Shown in pieces: positions 7,624 through 12,311 of a stretch of DNA of 12,311 bases (positions within the stretch are counted from its first letter, which is position 1; every line of letters begins with the position of its first letter). Source of the stretch: Desulfobacterales bacterium. Lineage in GTDB: Bacteria; Desulfobacterota; DSM-4660; Desulfatiglandales; Desulfatiglandaceae. Both the position numbers and the translations under genes were made by a program. The notes beneath the pieces are model-generated. The model saw only the letters and a list, made by a program, of their open reading frames with translations, searched no databases and had not been told where the DNA came from. The stretch lies in assembly GCA_021107495.1 (NCBI GenBank), contig JAIOSR010000393.1, positions 1 to 12,311 on the forward strand. Direction: 5' to 3'.

Positions 7624-7699
7624 GGGCCCATAGCTCAGCTGGAAGAGCCACCGGCTCATAACCGGTAGGTCCCTGGTTCGAACCCAGGTGGGCCCACCA
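7624..7699 (+). tRNA. tRNA with anticodon CAT (elongator Met, possibly Ile2)
   Basis: A complete 76-nt cloverleaf can be drawn. The acceptor stem is GGGCCCA (7624-7630) with TGGGCCC (7689-7695), a perfect 7 bp. The D stem is GCTC/GAGC, the anticodon stem ACCGG/CCGGT with loop CTCATAA, and the T stem CCTGG/CCAGG with loop TTCGAAC. The discriminator is A and the 3' CCA is encoded (7697-7699). The anticodon CAT is at 7657-7659. The paired G1-C72 rules out an initiator tRNA, which has an unpaired 1:72 position in bacteria. CAT is also carried by tRNA-Ile2, whose C34 is modified to lysidine; I cannot separate this from elongator Met by eye. It lies 66 nt after rpoD and may have its own promoter. 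Confidence 0.97.
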
Positions 7700-7780
7700 G
7701 TGATTAGAAATTTGTTATGTTTTTTACAATCCGATGAGCCGATTTCAAGAATTTTGCCGGAGTTTATGCTGTAATCCAGG

Positions 7781-7819
7781 AAAGGGCGCACCGCTAAATG
7801 GTACGCCCTTTAAATTTTT
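7781..7819 (+). terminator. Intrinsic terminator after the tRNA
   Basis: AAAGGGCG (7781-7788) pairs with CGCCCTTT (7804-7811), and ACC pairs with GGT inside a C/A mismatch, leaving a loop of GCTAAAT. AAA then TTTTT (7815-7819) follows. This is a good rho-independent terminator for the rpoD-tRNA unit. It also sits only 17 nt before the start codon of the next gene, so it could act as an attenuator. Confidence 0.85.
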
Positions 7820-7836
7820 GTGGGTCTGAAGCTTTC

Positions 7837-8643
7837 ATGGTACCCAGGATAAAAGATATTTTAGACCGGTTGGAGAAAATTGCCCCAACCGTTCTGGCTG
7901 AGCCATGGGATAATCCAGGTCTCCAGGTGGGTTCTTATTCTCAGGAGATTACGAAGATTTTCCTTTCCCTTGATCCCACGTTCAAGGCATTGAGGTCCGC
8001 CCAAAGGCGAAATGCCCAGCTCCTGTTTACACATCACCCTTTGATTTTTAAGCCCCTCTCGCGGCTGGATATTAATACGCATCCCGGAGATGTGATTGTG
8101 GAAGCTGTAAAAAGCAGGGTTTCAGTGATTGCTGCCCATACTAATCTGGATATGGCCAAGGGCGGCATCAACGATATCCTGGCAGAGCTTCTGGAACTTG
8201 AAACTGTCGAAGTCTTGGAGGTAAAGGACGAGGCCGAGTATGCGGGATTAGGAAGAATCGGAGATTTGCCGGCGTCAGTAAGGCTCTCGGTTTTGGTGGA
8301 AAAAGTTAAAAGAGTATTTGGTACCGAGCAGGTGAAGGTCGTAGGTCGGGAAGATGAGCAGGTCCGGCGGCTTGCCGTTGTCGGGGGCTCCGGTGGAAGT
8401 CTGGTTTCCCTTGCCTTCCAAAAAGGGGCGGATCTCCTTGTGACCGGGGATATAGGTCATCATCATGCATTGGAGGCCGAGTCTTTAGGAATCGCCCTGA
8501 TTGATGCAGGACATTTTCATACGGAAAAAACGGCCTTTGGAGTTTTTGCAGAACGTTTACGCGCCATGGTAACAGAGTGGGGATGGAAAGTGGCTGTTGA
8601 AGTTGACGAGGACGAAACCGATCCCATGGGATATGACTGGTAA
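7837..8643 (+). CDS. NIF3-like dinuclear metal protein (short form)
   Basis: NIF3 (YbgI/YqfO) proteins are cytosolic multimers with a two-metal site; they are often annotated as GTP cyclohydrolase 1 type 2, but the physiological reaction is unsettled. The 268-aa length matches the short form without the inserted middle domain. Metal-binding motifs are all present: THHP (H66, H67), HTNLD (H101, D105), GDIGHHHA (residues 204-211) and DAGHFHTE (D223, H226, H228, E230). The N-terminus MVPRIKDILDRLEKIAP, then EPWDNPGLQVG, is typical. I chose ATG 7837 because the in-frame ATG at 7798 lies inside the terminator hairpin and adds 13 residues unlike the family. No strong ribosome binding site is visible. 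The zinc-ribbon gene follows after 33 nt, a common pairing that suggests one operon. Confidence 0.93.
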   Translation: MVPRIKDILDRLEKIAPTVLAEPWDNPGLQVGSYSQEITKIFLSLDPTFKALRSAQRRNAQLLFTHHPLIFKPLSRLDINTHPGDVIVEAVKSRVSVIAAHTNLDMAKGGINDILAELLELETVEVLEVKDEAEYAGLGRIGDLPASVRLSVLVEKVKRVFGTEQVKVVGREDEQVRRLAVVGGSGGSLVSLAFQKGADLLVTGDIGHHHALEAESLGIALIDAGHFHTEKTAFGVFAERLRAMVTEWGWKVAVEVDEDETDPMGYDW

Positions 8644-8676
8644 TATTGATGGTTTTCGACAATTGCTTGAGGTGAG

Positions 8677-9438
8677 GTGAATGAATTGAAAGTAAAAATT
8701 AAGAAGTTGATAGATCTTCAGGACTGCGATTTACGTATAGCGGATGTCCGGGATAAAAAGGAGCAGGGCCCGATCAATGTCCTAAGGCTTGAGGAAGGAT
8801 TGATCGCTTTTGAAAACAAACTTAAGGATGAGTTAGAGCGGCTCGATGCTTACAAACAGGAAGGCCGCAAGATTGACAGGGAAATTGAAGATATCGATAG
8901 CCAGATAGAAAAGAGTAACAACAAGTTGAGCAATATAAAATCCAACAAGGAATATAGCGCGGCCCTGAAGGAACTTGATGAGTTGAAAAGGATAAAGTCT
9001 CTTTCCGAAGACAAAGGGCTCGATATAATGGAAGAGCTTGAGGTGTTGGAATCAGGGTGTGTTGAGAGTAAGGCAAAGATGAAAAAGCTCAAAAAGGATG
9101 TTGAAAAAGATCGTGATAAAATTATGGAAGAAATGAAGGCATTGGAACGGGAATTTAAACGGCTTGAGAAGGAGAGGGTAAGCCTGGGCAAGACTATTGA
9201 CGAGGATCTATTAAAAAAGTACGATTTTTTAAGGGAGCGAAAGGGCGGAATAGTTGTCAGCCCGGTTATTAAGGGTGTGTGCCAGGCATGCCACCTGGAT
9301 ATTCCACCGCAACGGTTCAATGAAGTGATTCGAGGCGATAAACTGATGACCTGCCCAAATTGCATACGCATTATCTATTGGGGAGAAGATGAAATTTTCA
9401 AGAATGATGCGGCGGCCGGAGAAAGTGGGAAGGAATAG
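8677..9438 (+). CDS. Coiled-coil protein with C-terminal C4 zinc ribbon
   Basis: This 253-aa protein belongs to the bacterial C4-type zinc-ribbon family that commonly follows NIF3 genes; its function is unknown. Residues about 1-185 are highly charged, rich in Lys, Glu, Asp and Leu, and should form long helical coiled coils. KSNKEYSAALKELDELK is the conserved family turn. The C-terminal zinc ribbon has C202-x2-C205-x20-C226-x2-C229, with PVIKGVCQACHLDIPPQ before the second knuckle. The start is uncertain. GTG 8677 is preceded by GAGGTGA at 8669-8675, whose spacing is short. An in-frame TTG at 8686 is preceded at better spacing by a second, overlapping GAGGTGA at 8674-8680. The two choices differ by three residues. 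The ATG at 8681 is in another frame. Confidence 0.92.
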   Translation: MNELKVKIKKLIDLQDCDLRIADVRDKKEQGPINVLRLEEGLIAFENKLKDELERLDAYKQEGRKIDREIEDIDSQIEKSNNKLSNIKSNKEYSAALKELDELKRIKSLSEDKGLDIMEELEVLESGCVESKAKMKKLKKDVEKDRDKIMEEMKALEREFKRLEKERVSLGKTIDEDLLKKYDFLRERKGGIVVSPVIKGVCQACHLDIPPQRFNEVIRGDKLMTCPNCIRIIYWGEDEIFKNDAAAGESGKE

Positions 9439-9476
9439 CGTTCTGGTTCTGCCTGAAAAATTGCTGCAAGAGTTTG

Positions 9477-9593
9477 AAGTGAACTAAAATTTAAAGTGAG
9501 CTAAAGTTAAGGAATTCTGTCAATTATATAAAAACAGCGGAGCGAAGCGACACTATAAATTTAGGCACTTTAGATCACTTTAGACACTTTTAA
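9477..9593. repeat. AT-rich inverted repeat with short iterated units
   Basis: The left part repeats AAGTGANCTAAA (at 9477 and 9494). The right part repeats CACTTTAGA-like units at 9566, 9576 and 9585. The two parts are inverted copies: TAAAGTGAGCTAAAG (9492-9506) matches the reverse complement of 9568-9582 at 14 of 15 bases. The 61-nt centre holds GCGGAGCGAAGCGAC (9537-9551). It sits between the zinc-ribbon gene and rnpB and encodes nothing recognisable. It could fold in RNA after the zinc-ribbon stop but lacks the look of an intrinsic terminator. Confidence 0.75.
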
Positions 9594-9630
9594 CTTGTAC
9601 GGCTTTAAATAAAATAGCCCCTTTCAGGAG

Positions 9631-9670
9631 CAAACCAAAGGCTGGTCCGTTGGGCCAGGATTATTGTTTG
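9631..9670 (+). other. Nested hairpin immediately upstream of RNase P RNA
   Basis: CTGGTCC (9642-9648) pairs with GGGCCAG (9652-9658) around a GTT loop, with one G-U pair. CAAAC (9631-9635) and GTTTG (9666-9670) can close an outer stem ending at the base before the first P1 nucleotide of rnpB. It may mark a leader or processing structure. There is no T-run, so I do not call it a terminator. Confidence 0.4.
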
Positions 9671-10073
9671 GGTATGTTGGAGTAGGACAAATGGCCGCTG
9701 CCCTGTCGTTATGGCAGGGGAGAGGAAAGTCCGGGCTCCACAGGGCGAGGTGCTGGGTAACTCCCAGTCCCGGCGACGGGAAGGAAAGTGCCACAGAAAG
9801 GAGACCGCCCCCGCCGACTTTGAGTATGTCGGCGGGAGTAAGGGTGAAAGGGTGAGGTAAGAGCTCACCAGTCTCCCGGGTGACCGGGGGAGCTTGGTAA
9901 ACCCCACCTGGAGCAAGACCAAATAGGGGAACGTATGGGGTGGCCCGCCCCGGTTCTCGGGTAGGTCGCTCGATCTCGATGGCAACATCGAGACTAGATG
10001 AATGGCCATTGTCCCGAAAGCGGGTGACTGCTTCGGGAAACAGGACCCGGCTTACGGCCTGCTCTGACATACC
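9671..10073 (+). ncRNA. rnpB: RNase P RNA, bacterial type A
   Basis: This is the catalytic RNA that removes 5' leaders from precursor tRNAs, acting with the protein RnpA. The universally conserved 5' core GAGGAAAGTCCGGGCTCC lies at 9722-9739 and the matching 3' core ACAGGACCCGGCTTACGGCC at 10040-10059, which form the P4 region. ACAGAAA, GGTAAACCCCACC, GGAGCAAGACCAAATAGGGG and CTAGATGAATGGCC are further conserved segments in the expected order. GGT at 9960-9962 in GGGTAGG is the L15 element that binds the tRNA 3' CCA. The ends are set by P1: GGTATGT at 9671 pairs with ACATACC ending at 10073, with further pairing inward. The length, about 403 nt, is normal for type A. Open frames across it on both strands are chance. 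No terminator is visible before the next gene, 19 nt away. Confidence 0.97.
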
Positions 10074-10092
10074 CATCGGTTTACAGACATTT

Positions 10093-10785
10093 ATGACAAA
10101 GCTTTCTCAAAATGATATCACAGACGAAATTCCTGAAGACGCGATTCTTATTATAGGTGCAGGCCATTTTGGAGCCCGTGCGGCCCGCTTGCTCAGCAAT
10201 GAGTCGCATGCGCCGCTTTTTGTTGTGGACGAGGATGAAAAAAGTCTCTCTCAGTTGGAAGACCTGCCCGTAAAGAGGATAGAATACGATGGAACCCTTT
10301 TCCTGGTGAAGAATTACCATCTCTTAAACCCTTCTAACACTATTGTTCCGGCGATTCCTTTGCATCTGGCCTATGAATGGGTCAAAGGCTATTTAAAAAG
10401 TTCCCGCGTAATCAATATGATTCAGGTGCCGGATGATATAAAGCCCTTGTTGCCCCACACCTGGCAGGGAAGTGAGGGATCTCTCCTTGTCAGCTATGCC
10501 GACTTCGAGTGTCCCGATGATTGCCCGGAGCCGGAATATTGTACTGTTACGGGAGAAAGGCGGGACAACCCATTACATGATCTTTTGGGCCACATTAGAT
10601 TGCCGGGGTTCAAGACTCATGTGATAAGGAGTCACCAGCTCGCGCCGGGTTTAGGGGGGTACAAGTTAAGGGATTTGACCGGATTGGCGGAGCGCCTCAG
10701 TGAGGATGAGAAGGGAAAATGGCTATTGGGAACCTCCTGCAGGTGCCATGGTATTGTTACAGCTATTGAGATTTACCAGACATAA
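10093..10785 (+). CDS. Rossmann-fold protein with C-terminal Cys cluster, function unknown
   Basis: The 230-aa product starts like a TrkA-N/NAD-binding domain: ILIIGAGHFGARAARLL carries GxGxxG at residues 22-27, and an acidic residue at the end of the second strand (VVDED, D46) favours NAD(H) over NADP(H). The second half is not one I recognise. It holds C140-x3-C144-x5-C150 in ECPDDCPEPEYC, the segment GHIRLPGFKTHVIRSHQL, and a C-terminal C216-x-C218-H219. Five cysteines and a histidine suggest a zinc or iron-sulfur site; that is inference. No signal peptide or membrane segment is apparent. I chose ATG 10093 because further upstream the frame runs through rnpB. It starts 19 nt after RNase P RNA with no ribosome binding site and no visible promoter, so it may be read from the rnpB transcript. 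A redox or ion-linked regulatory role is possible but unproven. Confidence 0.85.
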   Translation: MTKLSQNDITDEIPEDAILIIGAGHFGARAARLLSNESHAPLFVVDEDEKSLSQLEDLPVKRIEYDGTLFLVKNYHLLNPSNTIVPAIPLHLAYEWVKGYLKSSRVINMIQVPDDIKPLLPHTWQGSEGSLLVSYADFECPDDCPEPEYCTVTGERRDNPLHDLLGHIRLPGFKTHVIRSHQLAPGLGGYKLRDLTGLAERLSEDEKGKWLLGTSCRCHGIVTAIEIYQT

Positions 10786-10814
10786 ACTGCCTGAAAACAA
10801 AGATGAAGGCTAAA

Positions 10815-11011
10815 TAGTGCCCATCCACAAATCAATTTTGAGCACTAGCGAGTTTCCAATTCAGGAATGAGATATTTTTTACAAGATCAAGAAAATCAAG
10901 GGATTACGCGTCCCGAACATGTGCGGGAACAAGTAATCCCGCAGATTGACGCCGACCTGTCCCGAAGCAGGCGGGGGATTGTGAAAAATAGCCATTTATG
11001 GATGGAAACTA
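10815..11011. mobile_element. MITE-like element with imperfect terminal inverted repeats
   Basis: TAGTGCCCATCCACAAAT (10815-10832) is matched at 15 of 18 positions by the reverse complement of 10994-11011. The enclosed 161 bp encode no recognisable protein and hold a long hairpin: GGGATTAC (10900-10907) with GTAATCCC (10933-10940), and inside it TCCCG with CGGGA. A further CCTG/CAGG stem lies at about 10955-10970. The right end supplies the TAG stop of the minus-strand YggT gene. No transposase is present, so if mobile it would need one in trans. It could instead be a transcription-terminating repeat between two convergent genes. No target-site duplication is obvious. Confidence 0.5.
10900..10940. 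other. Two-part hairpin between convergent genes
   Basis: GGGATTAC/GTAATCCC (8 bp, perfect) encloses TCCCG/CGGGA (5 bp) across a small internal loop of GCG and ACAA; the apical loop is AACATGTG. It lies between the convergent Rossmann-protein gene and the YggT gene. It has no T-run on either strand, so bidirectional termination is only a possibility. Confidence 0.6.
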
Positions 11012-11827
11012 AATCGCCCCTACAATGCCTGCAATTATTTGTTGACCAACCACTCCCAGAATCTGGAAGCAGAGAAGTGCCAGTATTGGGGAAATATCCA
11101 GTCCCCCAATATGGGGTATGATCCTTCTGAAAGGTACCAAAAGTGGTTCGCTGATCCCGTAGATTGTTTGGACTATAGGATTGGACGGGTCCGGGCTGAC
11201 CCACGAGAGAAGTGCCCCGACAACAATCACAAGGGAAAAAAAGCCTGGAAAGGGAAAAAGCGCCAGTACAAGCATTAGACCCTCTGCAACTGCATAGACC
11301 ACTGGAACAGAAGAGATGTCTGGATGAGTAATTAGCACGGAGCGAATGATGATGCTCAAGAAGGAATAAATGATCCATAGGAAAAAAAAAGAAAACAGAT
11401 AGAAACGGTCCCTTTGGATTCGAAACCGGCCAAGGATATTACGAACAGGAAGAAAGGCCCGCTCCATAATGTGTGTAAAAGGGGTCACAAAGCCACGCCT
11501 GGAAAAAACGGAGACAAACCATATCACCATATAGAACTGAAAAAGAAGTTTAAACAGACCCAACAGGCTGATCCCAACCCCGGACAAGAAAGGCATCGGT
11601 TTTATTAATATATAAATAGCGCCCCGAAGCATTACAAGGGCCAATATGGTTACAAGTGTGCCTTGAGTCGGTTTGCGCGTAATATATTCTGCAGGAGTCA
11701 GGATGACGTCTGTAATGCGGTAGAGCAGTCTATATATGGGGTTGAAAAGGGCTTCATTTGGCCTGATCAGGAGTCTCAGAAGTAAAAGGACAATTAGCAA
11801 GTCAATAATGGATGTCAGAAAATACAC
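11009..11827 (-). CDS. YggT-family integral membrane protein with three repeats
   Basis: The 272-aa product is almost entirely hydrophobic and resembles the YggT family, inner-membrane proteins of poorly known function. The canonical module is at the C-terminus: LLSWVSPDPSNPIVQTIYG, EPLLVPFRRIIPHIGGLDI, SPILALLCFQIL. Two earlier segments follow the same plan, a membrane helix then xNPI/TPF...P...R and a second helix: residues about 29-75 (FNPIYRLLYRITDVILTPAEYI) and 114-160 (VTPFTHIMERAFLPVRNILGRF). I therefore read three modules; E. coli YggT, with two, is 188 aa. Roughly six or more membrane helices are expected. The start is GTG 11827, supported by AAGGAGAG (minus strand, 11836-11843) 8 nt upstream. 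The TAG stop lies in the right end of the MITE-like repeat. The gene is divergent from the DUF167 gene. Confidence 0.88.
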   Translation of the reverse strand: MYFLTSIIDLLIVLLLLRLLIRPNEALFNPIYRLLYRITDVILTPAEYITRKPTQGTLVTILALVMLRGAIYILIKPMPFLSGVGISLLGLFKLLFQFYMVIWFVSVFSRRGFVTPFTHIMERAFLPVRNILGRFRIQRDRFYLFSFFFLWIIYSFLSIIIRSVLITHPDISSVPVVYAVAEGLMLVLALFPFPGFFSLVIVVGALLSWVSPDPSNPIVQTIYGISEPLLVPFRRIIPHIGGLDISPILALLCFQILGVVGQQIIAGIVGAI

Positions 11828-11835
11828 CGTTATTT

Positions 11836-11843
11836 CTCTCCTT
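11836..11843 (-). promoter_or_regulatory. Shine-Dalgarno fixing the GTG start of the YggT gene
   Basis: On the minus strand AAGGAGAG lies 8 nt before the GTG at 11827-11825. The strong match and good spacing decide this start over internal alternatives. Confidence 0.75.
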
Positions 11844-11942
11844 TGATTCGAGTTTGAATGGTAAAACCCTATCCCAAATGAGTCAGGAATTCAACCCGAA
11901 TATCGCTGATTGGACAGGATACAAAAATTATTGGACAAAAAA

Positions 11943-12239
11943 ATGAGCCCAAAAACAGGGCGTAGCGCGAGTCAAATCAAAACAGATATCAAGGTCCGGG
12001 TTGTGCCCAGGTCTTCCAGAAATCAGATTATCGGCGTAGAGGATGGAATTTTTAAGATAAAGCTTACAGCCCCCCCTGTTGACGGGAAAGCAAACAAGGC
12101 CCTTATAGAATTTCTTGCCAAAAAACTGGGCCTTGCCAAAGGAAGTGTGGAGATTGTTTCAGGGGAACGATCCAGACAAAAATCGGTCCGAATTCACGGT
12201 CTTCCTCTAAAAAAGGTCAGTACTCTACTGGGAACCTGA
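11943..12239 (+). CDS. yggU: DUF167/YggU family protein
   Basis: A 98-aa protein of the DUF167 family, small cytosolic alpha/beta proteins of unknown function. E. coli YggU is of similar size. The two signature segments are present: KVRVVPRSSRNQIIG at residues 17-31, and APPVDGKANKALIEFLA from about residue 43, followed by KLGLAKGSVEIVSGERSRQKSVRI. I chose ATG 11943, which leaves a short non-conserved lead of 16 residues; the frame also stays open to TTG codons at 11931 and 11910, neither with a convincing ribosome binding site. Family members often sit beside a YggT gene in the same direction, whereas here the YggT gene points the other way, with 115 bp between the two start codons. Confidence 0.92.
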   Translation: MSPKTGRSASQIKTDIKVRVVPRSSRNQIIGVEDGIFKIKLTAPPVDGKANKALIEFLAKKLGLAKGSVEIVSGERSRQKSVRIHGLPLKKVSTLLGT

Positions 12240-12255
12240 CGCCTTTGATCAGTCA

Positions 12256-12296
12256 TTATCCATTTAAGACCTTTATCATTGAATCATGGATAAAGG
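12256..12296. other. Two mutually exclusive hairpins after the DUF167 gene
   Basis: TTATCCAT (12256-12263) can pair perfectly with ATGGATAA (12286-12293), loop 22 nt. CCTTTATC (12270-12277) can pair perfectly with GATAAAGG (12289-12296), loop 11 nt. Both use the same right-hand bases, so only one can form. No T-run follows, so neither looks like a standard terminator. They may be part of the leader of a gene beyond the window. Confidence 0.4.
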
Positions 12297-12311
12297 GATT
12301 TGCCGCCACGA

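Noticed and set aside
7423..7791. Minus-strand 122-aa frame
   Set aside because: It runs antisense through the end of rpoD, the tRNA and the spacer, with no family resemblance.
7798..7836. NIF3 start at ATG 7798
   Set aside because: The codon lies in the loop and right arm of the terminator and adds 13 residues unlike the family.
9664..9855. 63-aa open frame on the plus strand
   Set aside because: It lies within the RNase P RNA and shows no protein-like features.
9605..10076. Minus-strand frames of 134 and 150 aa
   Set aside because: They are antisense to RNase P RNA; their length reflects the GC-rich RNA gene, not coding.
9940..10092. N-terminal extension of the Rossmann protein
   Set aside because: The extra 51 codons are the 3' part of RNase P RNA.
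10867..11278. Plus-strand frames of 84 and 79 aa
   Set aside because: They cover the MITE-like repeat and run antisense to the YggT gene; the compositions look random.
11414..11608. Plus-strand 64-aa frame
   Set aside because: It is antisense to the YggT membrane protein, and its high Lys/Pro content mirrors hydrophobic codons on the other strand.
12286..12311. Start of a further gene at ATG 12286
   Set aside because: Only eight codons are visible, there is no ribosome binding site, and the ATG lies in a hairpin arm.

Overview
The window is a chromosomal housekeeping segment, probably from an uncultured member of the Desulfobacterota (former Deltaproteobacteria). That placement is inferred from three things: the block yqeY-mutS2-dnaG-rpoD-tRNA(CAT) followed by a NIF3 protein, a coiled-coil zinc-ribbon protein and rnpB; the style of the proteins; and intergenic spacers rich in short repeats. 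No phage, CRISPR, secretion or defence genes are visible, and no large insertion sequence.

Positions 1-809: an 8-nt-period repeat runs into hisA, which starts at a TTG whose Shine-Dalgarno sits at the end of that repeat. Positions 810-5753: a promoter with perfect consensus -35 and -10 hexamers (828-855) precedes yqeY and mutS2. A 195-bp spacer with a second likely promoter and a heptanucleotide repeat then leads into dnaG. Positions 5754-7819: rpoD with a strong ribosome binding site, then a tRNA with anticodon CAT and a clear intrinsic terminator.

Positions 7820-9438: a NIF3-family metal protein and a C4 zinc-ribbon coiled-coil protein, apparently one operon, starting only 17 nt after the terminator. 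Positions 9439-10073: an AT-rich inverted-repeat spacer and the RNase P RNA gene. Positions 10093-10785: a 230-aa protein with an N-terminal Rossmann fold and a C-terminal cysteine cluster, beginning 19 nt after the RNase P RNA. I cannot assign it a function; it is the least understood gene here. Positions 10786-11011: a MITE-like element of about 197 bp with imperfect terminal inverted repeats. Positions 11009-12239: a minus-strand YggT-type membrane protein with three internal repeats, divergent from a small DUF167/YggU protein.

Functionally, dnaG (replication primer), rpoD (housekeeping sigma factor), rnpB (tRNA 5' processing), a tRNA, MutS2 and YqeY form a macromolecular-synthesis neighbourhood. 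hisA is an unrelated biosynthetic gene at the left edge. I found no complete new system. The best leads are the Cys-rich Rossmann protein, the three-module YggT protein, the degenerate Smr motif in MutS2, and three different short-repeat families that sit next to start codons or stop codons.
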